A stretch of 64,000 nt of DNA from Phaseolibacter flectens ATCC 12775 (GTDB lineage: Bacteria > Pseudomonadota > Gammaproteobacteria > Enterobacterales > Enterobacteriaceae), in the NCBI RefSeq assembly GCF_000518745.1, contig NZ_KI912487.1, forward strand, positions 764,133 to 828,132. Reading direction: 5' to 3'. Both the position numbers and the translations under genes were made by a program. The notes beneath the pieces are model-generated. The model did no database searches and was not told the DNA's origin. It worked only from the letters and a program-made list of their open reading frames with translations. This document shows positions 26,195 to 35,067 of this stretch, one piece after another. The stretch's first letter is position 1; each line of letters starts with the position of its first letter.

Positions 26195-27434
26195 TGCTGT
26201 ATCCCTTTAATATAAGACAGCTATTTGCTCCGCCAAATCCATAGTTAACATTCATCGCATATTTTATTGGATAATGTAATAAATGTGCATTAGGGACATA
26301 ATTAAGATCACATTGTGGGTCTGGATTATGCAGATTGATTGTCGCTGGAACCAGTTTATTTTCCATACTCTTCAAACAAAATATCGCCTCCATCGAACCC
26401 GCCGCCGCAATAAGATGTCCCGTATACGATTTTGTACTCGAAACCGGGATTTTATCTGCCAACGCCTTAAAAACGTGTTTAAGCACATGGGTTTCACTGA
26501 GATCATTCATCGGCGTTGAGGTTCCATGCGCATTGATATAATCAATCTCAGCACAGGTTAATCCCGCCGAGCTTAATGCCCGTTCGATGGTATTGATTTT
26601 GCCTTGCATATCTGGCGCGGGCGCGGTCAGTGTTACCCAAGCATCCGAGTGATTCGCATAGCCAACCACTTCGCCTAAAATCGTCGCGTTTCTTCGTATC
26701 GCGCTATGCAGTGACTCAAGACAAACGATAGCGGCTCCTTCCGATAAAATAAAGCCACTGCGATCAGCGCTAAAAGGGCAACATGCCTTAGTCGGATCTT
26801 CTTGTTCCTTACTTAAGGCCGATAACACATCGATAGACCACACAGGAAAAATTCCCATTGTACTTTCAGCGCCACCTGCCAGCATCATTGACATCCTGCC
26901 ACTTTTGATAATTTCATAGGCTTCACCAATCGCAATGTTTCCCGTTGCACAGGCTGCAACTGGGGTACTCTGGTAGCCTTTTAGATCCCAATTAACCGAG
27001 ATTGCTGCGGTAGCGATACTTGGCATCGTATGAAAACAGGACTGAATCGATGATTTACCCTCACGATAAGCGTAAAAATTGGCAGAAGAATCATCAAACC
27101 CTCCCCAGCCCGTCCCTACAATCACACCACAGTCATGACTGGCGTAATGCAGGTGGATCATACTGTCAGGAAATGCCATGTCGATTGCTTCTTTTGCTGC
27201 TATCAACGCCAGCTGAGCAAAACGAGGGGTATTTTTTAATATCCGTTTGGAGATCCACTGTGTATTAAGTGGTGACGTTATTCGACCAAAAAATTTGGCT
27301 TTGATTTGTTTATCTTTATAGTCAAACTTCTCATAACCCTGTTTTTTATCTACAATGCCTTGCCATATTTGTTCAACTGACTGACCCAATGAACATATTC
27401 CACCGTAACCGGTAATTACGACTCTATTCATCAT
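26175..27434 (-). CDS. 3-oxoacyl-ACP synthase (KAS II/FabF-type ketosynthase)
   Basis: The 419-residue protein is full length for FabF-type enzymes. The active site is complete: Cys162 in VAACATGNIAIG, His303 in NAHGTSTPMND and His340 in KSYTGHLIAAAGS, with the C-terminal NYGFGGANSCLIL. It should extend an acyl chain with malonyl-ACP by decarboxylative Claisen condensation. It lies directly after the ACP gene (4-bp overlap) and before the dehydratase. The partner chain-length factor of aromatic type II polyketide synthases is absent, so a fatty-acid-like or polyene-like product is more likely than an aromatic one. Confidence 0.92.
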   Translation of the reverse strand: MMNRVVITGYGGICSLGQSVEQIWQGIVDKKQGYEKFDYKDKQIKAKFFGRITSPLNTQWISKRILKNTPRFAQLALIAAKEAIDMAFPDSMIHLHYASHDCGVIVGTGWGGFDDSSANFYAYREGKSSIQSCFHTMPSIATAAISVNWDLKGYQSTPVAACATGNIAIGEAYEIIKSGRMSMMLAGGAESTMGIFPVWSIDVLSALSKEQEDPTKACCPFSADRSGFILSEGAAIVCLESLHSAIRRNATILGEVVGYANHSDAWVTLTAPAPDMQGKINTIERALSSAGLTCAEIDYINAHGTSTPMNDLSETHVLKHVFKALADKIPVSSTKSYTGHLIAAAGSMEAIFCLKSMENKLVPATINLHNPDPQCDLNYVPNAHLLHYPIKYAMNVNYGFGGANSCLILKGYSSDSMFF

Positions 27435-27676
27435 TCATGTTCACTATATTGCATTTCAATGCAGTGTAATAATTCACTGTAATTATTCGGTTGACTTTCC
27501 AGTAATCGATTAAGATCTAATTGAAAGTCAAACTGACGTTGTAATGCAACCTGGACTGATAAAAAATCCAAGCTATCAAAACCAATGGAATCAATCCGTG
27601 TTTCATTATTTAAATTTTCAATATTAAAATCGGTCAAGTCTCTAATTTGCTCTCTTAATAAATGGTCAATATTCAT
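27431..27676 (-). CDS. Acyl carrier protein
   Basis: The 81-residue acidic protein has the phosphopantetheine attachment motif IGFDSLDFLSVQ with Ser35. It starts MNIDHLLREQIRDL at 27676 after AGGAAG; the frame extends six codons upstream. As first gene of the operon it carries the growing chain for the ketosynthase, ketoreductase and dehydratase encoded downstream. The unusual sequence compared with housekeeping AcpP (DSIGFDSLDFL in place of DSLDTVELVM) argues for a dedicated secondary pathway. It needs a phosphopantetheinyl transferase from elsewhere. Confidence 0.92.
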   Translation of the reverse strand: MNIDHLLREQIRDLTDFNIENLNNETRIDSIGFDSLDFLSVQVALQRQFDFQLDLNRLLESQPNNYSELLHCIEMQYSEHE

Positions 27677-28787
27677 TTTATCTTCCTGTCGCAATGTCTT
27701 TGTGAAATCATTTCACATCCCCAATACTTCTTTAATTTATCAATAATTTTTTAATATATCCTAGTGTCTCTTATCATTATTAAATGAGTTATAACCGTAT
27801 TCTTCACTTTCACAAAACTGTTATTAACGACTAATTTACTTTCAACAATAGTTAAAAGCTATCATTAATATTAATTTGAATGCTTTTGACAATGTTACAA
27901 CATTATATCCATATAGTTAGAGTGGCTATGATTTTAATATTTTGTTTTATATGGATTTTTTTGAATGCATTCTCTTTATAAATTCAATTTATTAAAACGC
28001 TAACTTCATTGTTACCGTGTTTCATTTAAAAATTGCGTTGAGTATAAGATATTATCTACTCATTCATTTATAATTCCCAAATCCATATAACAATTACACC
28101 CATGATCTCAGTTGAGGAAAACCATCAGCTCAATACCGTCATCATGATTAATTTTAATTTATTTCACTGCCTGTGTTTTTGAAATACACATAAAAAAGAC
28201 ATAAAGCAAACTTAAAATAGCAAAATTATTATTGTTAATGTTCCTATCATCCAAGAAAAAAAAAGACAAGATGCGAGTTTGATAATTTAGTCAATACGAT
28301 TTAATTACTCACGCTGCAATATTTATTATAGACTGAACGTCTTAGTCATAAACTTGCCTGTGGGTGGATCATTATATTTGTGACGCCCCTTCGTCTGGCA
28401 CATGAGGGTGGTGTTTACCTCAACCTCTGATAAACCGTCACAGGCTTGATCGAGAGAAACAATTGATTGATTTTAGAAGAGAACGATGGGCAGAGCATGA
28501 AGACGAAATGGCGTCTATTTCATCAGATTTAAGTCAATAGCATTGCCCTCATTACCGTTTTTCTTATCACCTCCTTAACTGCATTCAGTCGGGAAAGGTG
28601 CCCCCTCGGCTCAGGTCTTTTTTACTCCAATCATGAGCGACTCCCCTAAACTGACATAGCGGTATATCTACCTTGTCCTTGCGTGAAGAAGCTCACTTGC
28701 ATGACAATCATAACTCGATTGAGACTGTGATCCCTGATTTAATGACATAGAGTCTCGATACACCGATTTTTATCGTGATCTGCCATT
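27677..28787. other. Long AT-rich region upstream of the fatty-acid-type operon
   Basis: About 1.1 kb. The first part, next to the ACP gene, is extremely AT-rich and probably holds the operon promoter and H-NS-type silencing DNA (inference). No complete gene is present. Scattered short frames near 28.4-28.6 kb have no recognised family. Confidence 0.5.
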
Positions 28788-28945
28788 CAGGATATCGCGA
28801 TACCTTTTGCCCTCAGACTGCATCTGCTTGAGGTGATCTGCGCCAAAATACGAAGACGGCTGCATTCAATATGCCGAGCCAATAAGTCGACTACCATCTC
28901 AGTTTCTTTTTGTCTCAGTGCAGTGATCATTTTCTGATGGTTGAT
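28788..28945 (-). pseudogene. Remnant of a GntR/FadR-type regulator (C-terminal fragment)
   Basis: The minus strand encodes HQKMITALRQKETEMVVDLL followed by ARHIECSRLRIL, matching the last helices of the FCD domain of GntR regulators (H..I..AL...D...A..L...H). The DNA-binding part is missing. It is a short fragment in a stretch of eroded genes. Confidence 0.5.
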
Positions 28946-28954
28946 CCAATCTGT

Positions 28955-29051
28955 ATTTGCAGGCATCGGTCATTTACTGATCATTGCCTTAGCGCTCACT
29001 GCAGCAGGTCTCTTACTGATCCCTCAAGCCTTTGTCACTTCAAGTTGGTAA
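28955..29051 (+). pseudogene. Remnant of a membrane transporter (C-terminal fragment)
   Basis: One frame reads AGIGHLLIIALALTAAGLLL then IPQAFVTSSW and a stop codon, a transmembrane helix like the last one of MFS-type transporters. No upstream part survives. It lies 43 bp before the isochorismatase-like pseudogene. Confidence 0.35.
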
Positions 29052-29094
29052 CTCGTTGTTCTGCAATGTCATTGCCCCATTATTTGGAGATGTT

Positions 29095-29764
29095 ATGTCA
29101 GAAATGATTAAGAATATTCATCAAAATAGTGCGTTATTAGTCATGGATTTTCAGGACGTGATCCTTCGTCATTTTTTGTCAGCGCAGAAGCAGTCAATAT
29201 CCTGCATAATACCGCATCACTGATCGCTAGCGCTCGTTCTGCTGGGATCCCCGTTATCTATCTCAGTGTCGGATTTCGTCAGGGATACCCCGAGGTCAGC
29301 TCCAATAATCGCGTGTTTTCCGCCATTCAAAAACAGGACATTCTGACACGGGATCCTGCTCAGTCAGCCATTCACCAGGCACTCACGCCGAAAGAACAAG
29401 AGATAGTAATGATTAAACCTCGGATCGGTATATTTTCTTTTACTGAGCTTGATATGATTTTAACGACACAACATATTGAGACACTGATCCTGACCGGTAT
29501 CACGATCAGTGGCGTCGTCTTGTCCCCCTTGGACAAGCCTTTGACTTGGATTACCGATTGATCGTTGCCAAGGATTGCTGCGCCGATACCAATCAAGAGA
29601 TCAACGCATTCTTGATAAACAGCATCTTTCCTCAGTACGCCGATATCATCTCATCATTAGACATCGCATCAAGCTGGGCAAGCGCCGAGATGATCATCGG
29701 CAAATGCTCAACACGGTCAGGCGATGAAAGTGCAACGCCCAAGGAGAGCGACGACGCATTCTGA
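29095..29764 (+). pseudogene. Isochorismatase-like cysteine hydrolase, frameshifted
   Basis: Three pieces in different frames together give a full protein: MSEMIKNIHQNSALLVMDFQ (the D of the fold), AEAVNILHNTASLIASARSA and IPVIYLSVGF, then a middle part ending LILTGITISGVVLS, then LGQAFDLDYRLIVAKDCCAD. The first break is near the T run at 29172-29177 and the second near the C run at 29524-29528; each is explained by one lost base. The expected nucleophile position after TISG is valine, as in one subgroup of this family. It may have been a nicotinamidase- or ureidoacrylate-type hydrolase. Both breaks lie in homopolymers, so sequencing error cannot be excluded. Confidence 0.8.
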
Positions 29765-30350
29765 CTAGGCTAGGGGGCGATTCAGAAAAAAGGGATAATT
29801 CAGTATCAGGCGATCGTTAATCCACCTTCTCAACATCAACTCCCCTCCCGATATCCTCCCAATATTATCCACAATATTCAGTACTGAAATAACAAAACAG
29901 GTAAATTTTTACCTTAAAAAATCGCATCATCGTTGATGTATGTTACCTCTTGTTTATTTTATTCGACGAAATGGGTGCTAAGGTGTTTTTACTGAATGTC
30001 GCCTCCCCTTAGCCCTCCTCTATTTTCATAAAGGCATGATAGGATGCGTGTCATGGATGTTAATTAAATGAAAAAGGGTCGTGAAAAACCTATCCATTCA
30101 ATCACTAAAATTAAACATTCATACTGTATTTACTGATTGGATAATTATCATTTAATTATTAAATAAATTTAAACTCTTCCCCTAACATTTTTGACTAAAT
30201 ATAATAAGCTCAGTCATTCTAAAATACCGAACATTACTTAAGATTTACGCACGGGTTGCAACCATAATTAATGGCAGTCTGTTCATACTGGGCTTGCCTT
30301 ATTGTCAGGCTTGATTGCCACCCTCTTTCTTTATGCTAAAGGAACAATGT
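29765..30350. other. AT-rich intergenic region upstream of budA
   Basis: About 590 bp without a recognisable gene. It should contain the budA promoter. No operator was identified. Confidence 0.5.
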
Positions 30351-31052
30351 ATGAGTAAGATTATTCAGTATTCTACAATTGGTGCATTAATGGCTGGATA
30401 TACTGAGGGCTGGCAGACCTTGGCCGAACTCGGTCAAGGTGATGAATTTGGTATTGGTTGTTCAACCGGGGTCAGTGGAGAATTAACCGTTTCAGGCGGA
30501 AAAATTTTTGAAGCAACCGCAGGTGAACCGGTTCAGCAATTAACAAAACATACGGGTTTACCCTTTATTCAGCTCACTCGTTTTGCCCCAAAAATCACCT
30601 ATCCGGTACAACAGATCCGCCATGATAATGCTTACCAGCATTTATCCCGTTATATTCAAGCCGATAATATTTTACTGGCTGTTTCCGTTATTGGTCATTT
30701 TGAAAAAATGGTGATCCGTCGCCCTCAGCGCTCAGAGATGCCTAATCGGGATATCCGAGAAATGGCACAAAGTCAGACAGTCGATAGTTTTGAAAATATT
30801 GAAGGTCGTTTGATAGGCTTCTGGACACCCGAATTATATGGCCGTATTTCTGTCCCTGGTTTTCATTTTCATTTTATTGATGACTCACAGCAAGTCAGTG
30901 GCCATGTGCTAGAATTTAGCGCCGAAAAAGCGACACTCTTATTTGAAGAAAAACCAGTGATTGAAATCACCAATCCAACAACCACAACTTATCGAAATAC
31001 CCATATCGATATCGATCAATTGGATGACATTATCAGCCACGTTGAAAAATGA
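30351..31052 (+). CDS. budA: Alpha-acetolactate decarboxylase
   Basis: The 233-residue protein has the family order: IIQYSTIGALMAGYTEGWQT, FGIGCSTGVSGELTVSGGKIF, LTRFAPKITYPV, a conserved ENIEGRLIGFWTPE and VPGFHFHFIDDSQQVSGHVLEF. The histidines of HFHF and GH bind zinc. It converts (S)-acetolactate to acetoin, a step of butanediol fermentation. The start at 30351 follows AAAGGA. The usual partners budB (acetolactate synthase) and budC are not adjacent, so it either uses acetolactate from branched-chain amino acid synthesis or its partners lie elsewhere. Confidence 0.93.
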   Translation: MSKIIQYSTIGALMAGYTEGWQTLAELGQGDEFGIGCSTGVSGELTVSGGKIFEATAGEPVQQLTKHTGLPFIQLTRFAPKITYPVQQIRHDNAYQHLSRYIQADNILLAVSVIGHFEKMVIRRPQRSEMPNRDIREMAQSQTVDSFENIEGRLIGFWTPELYGRISVPGFHFHFIDDSQQVSGHVLEFSAEKATLLFEEKPVIEITNPTTTTYRNTHIDIDQLDDIISHVEK

Positions 31053-31140
31053 TTTTTTTCCGCAACTCAGTTTAACGGCGCAATAAAATGTCAGTGGGTG
31101 ATGGCTTTGCCCTCAACCCACTGGCACTGCCCTTCTTGAT

Positions 31141-32442
31141 TCATTGTGCCATCTCAAGCGGTGGTACTGAGGTTGCGATACCCTGTGCCACTTGCCAGAC
31201 AGCAAGCTGAAATGCCGCCAATGCCAAGGCGACATCACTGGTTAAGACGTTTTCTTGAGGATGATGACTGAGCCCACCTTCACAGCGAACAAATAACATC
31301 GCGACTGGCCACTTTTCTGCCATGGCAATCGCATCATGTCCCGCTCCACTCGGTAACCGTAATGATTGTCCTTGCACCTGTTCAACCGCCCACTCCATCA
31401 TCCCTTGTAAAGCCGGATCACAACGCGTCGCCGGCATATGGTAATAGTTATGATAATCGAATTGCAGCTTGCGCTTGTCAGCGATCTGTTGAGCCTGATT
31501 CAGCAAGCGAGCCAGTAATTGATCAAGAGGCAGATCCTCAGGCCCTCGCACATCTAACGATAAACTGACCTCACCGGCTATCACATTGACAGCACCAGGT
31601 TGGACTTCAATCTGCCCCACCGTGGCCACCAAATCATTGCCACTGAGCTGGGTTTGCTGCTCAATAAAGACTATCCATTCAGCCGCAGCACTCAGTGCAT
31701 CCTGGCGGGCAGTCATGGGGACCGTGCCAGCGTGCCCCGCTTTACCTGTGAAGTGACAATGCAAACGCCTCGCGCCATTGATCGCCTGCACGACTCCCAA
31801 AGCCAATCCCGCTTGTTCAAGACAAGGGCCCTGTTCAATGTGTAATTCCAGATAAGCACAAAAGTGTTCAACCGAACGACGGGCTTGGGGGATCGCTGAC
31901 GGATCAAAGCCCGCTTGGGCTAAAGCGGTTGCCATACTGATCCCTTGATTGTCCGTTATGTCTAACCATTGTGATGGAAAACTGCCACTCACAGCTCGAC
32001 TCCCTATCAACGTGACACCAAAACGGACACCTTCTTCATCCGCAAAACCGATAATCTCAATCGCGTTATTTAACCGTTGTTGCTGCCGATGGAGAGAGGC
32101 AACCACTTCGATAGCAACCAGTACGCCAAGCATACCATCATAAGAACCCGCATTACGCACTGTGTCCAAATGAGATCCAAGCAATATCGCTTCAGCCTCA
32201 AGTTGCTGACCTTCGTAGCGACCACAAATATTACCAACCGCATCCTGCCAGACGCTCATTCCAGCCTGTTCCATCCAGTGACCGACTAATTTATTGGCCT
32301 GCAAATGCGACTTGGAGAGATAAGTGCGGGTTAACATCCCCTCGCTCTCACTGATCTGAGCCAGTTGTTGTGCTCTATCCATAACCTGACAAGCTTGCTG
32401 CCAATATTGGCGATCCGCTGGCTGACGTTTCTGTCTCATCAT
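31141..32442 (-). CDS. hpxK: Allantoate amidohydrolase (HpxK/AllC-type M20 family)
   Basis: The 433-residue protein is a Zn-dependent M20-type amidase: GSHLDTVRNAGSYDGMLGV (metal ligands H and D), FADEEGVRFGVTLIGSRA (E and E), LELHIEQGPCLEQ, GKAGHAGTVPM, PSGAGHDAIAMA and LSHHPQENV. This arrangement is that of allantoate amidohydrolases and N-carbamoyl-amino acid hydrolases. With the aminotransferase gene next to it, allantoate to ureidoglycine plus CO2 and ammonia is the likely reaction. It overlaps hpxJ by 4 bp as last gene of a six-gene operon. The same order, hpxFGHIJK, is known in Klebsiella. Confidence 0.9.
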   Translation of the reverse strand: MMRQKRQPADRQYWQQACQVMDRAQQLAQISESEGMLTRTYLSKSHLQANKLVGHWMEQAGMSVWQDAVGNICGRYEGQQLEAEAILLGSHLDTVRNAGSYDGMLGVLVAIEVVASLHRQQQRLNNAIEIIGFADEEGVRFGVTLIGSRAVSGSFPSQWLDITDNQGISMATALAQAGFDPSAIPQARRSVEHFCAYLELHIEQGPCLEQAGLALGVVQAINGARRLHCHFTGKAGHAGTVPMTARQDALSAAAEWIVFIEQQTQLSGNDLVATVGQIEVQPGAVNVIAGEVSLSLDVRGPEDLPLDQLLARLLNQAQQIADKRKLQFDYHNYYHMPATRCDPALQGMMEWAVEQVQGQSLRLPSGAGHDAIAMAEKWPVAMLFVRCEGGLSHHPQENVLTSDVALALAAFQLAVWQVAQGIATSVPPLEMAQ

Positions 32443-33677
32443 TTTGCCTCAGTCTGATAATGAGCCCAGCAGGCTTCAAGACCTGCGCCATCCGTCGTTC
32501 TGAAACCAAGGTGATTCAATACGGCTTGCAAAGCATTAAGGGTTGTCATCACACAATCCTTACGGGCGTTATAACCCATGGTACCAATCCGCCACACTTT
32601 GCCTTGTAATGGGCCAAAGGATGTCCCAATTTCAATGGCAAAATCGTTAAGTAACCGTTGCCTGACTTGCTCACCATCAATGCCTTTCGGGATCACAACA
32701 CCTAACACATTGTTCATCTTATGCTTAAGATCACCAAAGACCTCAAGTCCCATTGCCTGTATTCCGTGTAATAAAGCCTCACCGTGCAGTTTGTGCCGTT
32801 CGATCCCTTGACTGAGTCCCTCTTGGAGGATCAGTCGCGCACATTCGCGCGCACCAAATAATGCAGAGGTTGCTTCGGTATGATGGTTTAAGCGCTCAGG
32901 TCCCCAGTAATCCATCACCATGGCTAAATCAAAATAATTGGAATAGATCAACTCGTCATCGCCTTCTCGATGAGCCGCAGTCCGGATCCCCTGTTCAACG
33001 CATTTGCGTCGGTCGATGGTTTGCGCCATGCGATCACTCAAGGTGATCGGCGAGGTCCCTGACGGTCCACCTAAACATTTCTGCAAACCTGCAGAGACTG
33101 CATCCAAGCCAAAGCGATCCGTTTCTAGGACATTCCCCCCTAAAGAGGCGGTTGCATCACAATAAAACAACACGCCATATTGTCGGCAAATTGCCCCAAT
33201 GTCTTGTAAGGGTTGCAACATGGTCGTCGAAGTATCGCCATGTACAGTAAGCAATAATCTGGGACGGATCTGTTTGATCGCCTGCTCTATTTGTTCGGGT
33301 TCGAACACCTCTCCCCAGGGTACCGTTAGAGTGTGGACTTCAGCTCGGCAACGGCGAGCAATTTCGCATAATAGATGACCAAAACGACCAAACACGGGCA
33401 CTAATACTTTATCACCCGGTCTAATAGAGGAAACTAAGATCGCCTCAATACCCGCACGCGACGTACCATCAACTAAAAAAGTCCACTGATTGGTCGTCTT
33501 AAAAACACCACGATAAAGCGCCATCACTTCATTCATGTACTGGGTCATTGCCGGATCGTATTGTCCAAGTAATTGCGCTGACATGGCACGTAACACGCGG
33601 GGATCAGCATTAATGGGACCAGGGCCCATTAATAAACGTTGAGGCGGGTTTATCTGCGAAAATTCAGTGATAGTCAT
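32439..33677 (-). CDS. hpxJ: Ureidoglycine--glyoxylate/ketoacid aminotransferase
   Basis: The 412-residue class V PLP enzyme has the N-terminal PPQRLLMGPGPINADPRVLRA, SRAGIEAILVS, the TVHGDTSTTMLQPL region, FYCDATASLGG with the PLP-binding Asp, and SAGLQKCLGGPSGTSPI containing the Schiff-base lysine (QKCLGGP). This is the pattern of PucG and HpxJ. It transfers the amino group of ureidoglycine to a keto acid, giving oxalurate. It follows the ATPase gene of the ABC transporter and precedes hpxK in one operon. Oxalurate would then be used by the HpxXYZ enzymes 4 kb away. Confidence 0.92.
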   Translation of the reverse strand: MTITEFSQINPPQRLLMGPGPINADPRVLRAMSAQLLGQYDPAMTQYMNEVMALYRGVFKTTNQWTFLVDGTSRAGIEAILVSSIRPGDKVLVPVFGRFGHLLCEIARRCRAEVHTLTVPWGEVFEPEQIEQAIKQIRPRLLLTVHGDTSTTMLQPLQDIGAICRQYGVLFYCDATASLGGNVLETDRFGLDAVSAGLQKCLGGPSGTSPITLSDRMAQTIDRRKCVEQGIRTAAHREGDDELIYSNYFDLAMVMDYWGPERLNHHTEATSALFGARECARLILQEGLSQGIERHKLHGEALLHGIQAMGLEVFGDLKHKMNNVLGVVIPKGIDGEQVRQRLLNDFAIEIGTSFGPLQGKVWRIGTMGYNARKDCVMTTLNALQAVLNHLGFRTTDGAGLEACWAHYQTEAK

Positions 33678-33692
33678 TGTCGTTTCCTTTTT

Positions 33693-34430
33693 TTAATTCA
33701 GTCCACGTACTGAAGCGATAAATTGTTTGAGTTCAGGTGTTTTTGGATCGGTAAAGAACGTCTCGCTTGGTCCCTGTTCACAGATCTGACCTTGGTGCAT
33801 AAAAACCACCCGATCACCAACATCACGGGCAAAACGCATTTCGTGAGTGACTAAAATCAACGTCATGCCTTCTGCGGCAAGCTGTTCAATGACCTGTAAT
33901 ACCTCACCCACTAACTCAGGATCCAAGGCGGAAGTCATTTCATCACACAACAAAACCTTCGGTGACATTGCCAGTGCCCGTGCAATCGCAACCCGTTGCT
34001 GCTGGCCACCAGAAAGATCCACTGGGTAAGCATTCAGCCGTTCGCCCAGTCCCACTTTTTGCAGTAAGGCGGTCGCTTGCGCGACGCATTGCTCATTGGG
34101 CTGTTTTAGTACCCGACGTGGCGCCAACATTACATTTTCTAGTGCCGTCATGTGTGGGAAAAGATTGAAGTTCTGGAAAATCATGCCGACTTGACGACTG
34201 ATTTCTCGAGCTTGACTTGCTCTATCACTGATTGTCATCCCTCCCAGTTTGATGCTGCCATCTTGATACCCCTCCAAGCCGTTGATACATCGCAGTAATG
34301 TGCTTTTCCCTGATCCACTTTTGCCTATAATGGAGACGACTTCCCCCTGATTGATATCCAGATCAATACCCCGCAACACATGATTTTCGCCATAAGATTT
34401 ATGGATCTGATTAATGGTGATAAGCGGCAT
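33693..34430 (-). CDS. Polar amino acid-type ABC transporter ATPase (hpx operon)
   Basis: The 245-residue ATPase has Walker A GKSGSGKST, Q-loop FQNFNLFPHMT, signature LSGGQQQR, Walker B VLLCDEMTSALDP and H-loop VTHEM. It is of the GlnQ/PAAT type. It lies with two permease genes and a binding-protein gene upstream, all on one strand, followed by hpxJ and hpxK. The likely cargo is allantoate, ureidoglycine-related compound or oxalurate. Its place corresponds to hpxI in Klebsiella. Confidence 0.88.
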   Translation of the reverse strand: MPLITINQIHKSYGENHVLRGIDLDINQGEVVSIIGKSGSGKSTLLRCINGLEGYQDGSIKLGGMTISDRASQAREISRQVGMIFQNFNLFPHMTALENVMLAPRRVLKQPNEQCVAQATALLQKVGLGERLNAYPVDLSGGQQQRVAIARALAMSPKVLLCDEMTSALDPELVGEVLQVIEQLAAEGMTLILVTHEMRFARDVGDRVVFMHQGQICEQGPSETFFTDPKTPELKQFIASVRGLN

Positions 34431-34431
34431 C

Positions 34432-35067
34432 TTATTTCTTCTCCAAATAGACGCTGAGGCGCGATAAGGGGTAACAGAGTAAAAAGTAACCTAGCGCAAC
34501 TAAGCCATAGATTTTAAATGGCTGTAAGGTCGCATTGGCCAACACACTGCCCGCTTTCGTCAGCTCAACAAAACCAATGATGGATGTCAGTGCCGTTGCT
34601 TTAATGACCTGAACCACCATACCCACGGTAGGGGCAATGGCAATTTGCATGGCCTGTGGAACAATGATAAATAACAGCGTTTCGCCAAAGCCTAGTCCCA
34701 GCGTTCTCGCTGCCTGCCATTGCCCAACCGCGATGCTCCGTAAGCTGCCAAACCAAATATCCAATAAATAGGCACTGGTGTAGAGGATAAGTGTCAATAA
34801 AGCGGCGGACCAAGCCGATAAATTAATGCCAAATAACGTCAAGCCAAAGAAAGTCAGGAACAATTGCATCAGCAACGGTGTCCCTTGGAAAATACCACGA
34901 TACCCATCGATCACCCCGTTCAGCGCCTTGCCTCCTTTGAGACGAAGCAACACCAACCCCACTGTTACCATCCCTCCGCCGAGCAAGGCGCCGAAGGATA
35001 ACAACAGGGTCCAACGCAATGCCAACAGCAGATTACGGACAATGTCCCAGTCAGTGAAAATGCCCAT
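34432..35067 (-). CDS. ABC transporter permease, polar amino acid type (second subunit)
   Basis: The 211-residue protein has five or so membrane segments and the EAA-like loop of PAAT permeases (AARTLGLGFGETLLFIIVPQAM, with G.....E....I.LP). It opens MGIFTDWDIVRNLLLALRWTLLLS. The ATG at 35067 overlaps the preceding permease stop and follows AGGAGG. It pairs with the upstream permease as a heterodimer in the inner membrane, driven by the ATPase encoded just downstream. In Klebsiella nomenclature the position is that of hpxH. Confidence 0.87.
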   Translation of the reverse strand: MGIFTDWDIVRNLLLALRWTLLLSFGALLGGGMVTVGLVLLRLKGGKALNGVIDGYRGIFQGTPLLMQLFLTFFGLTLFGINLSAWSAALLTLILYTSAYLLDIWFGSLRSIAVGQWQAARTLGLGFGETLLFIIVPQAMQIAIAPTVGMVVQVIKATALTSIIGFVELTKAGSVLANATLQPFKIYGLVALGYFLLCYPLSRLSVYLEKK

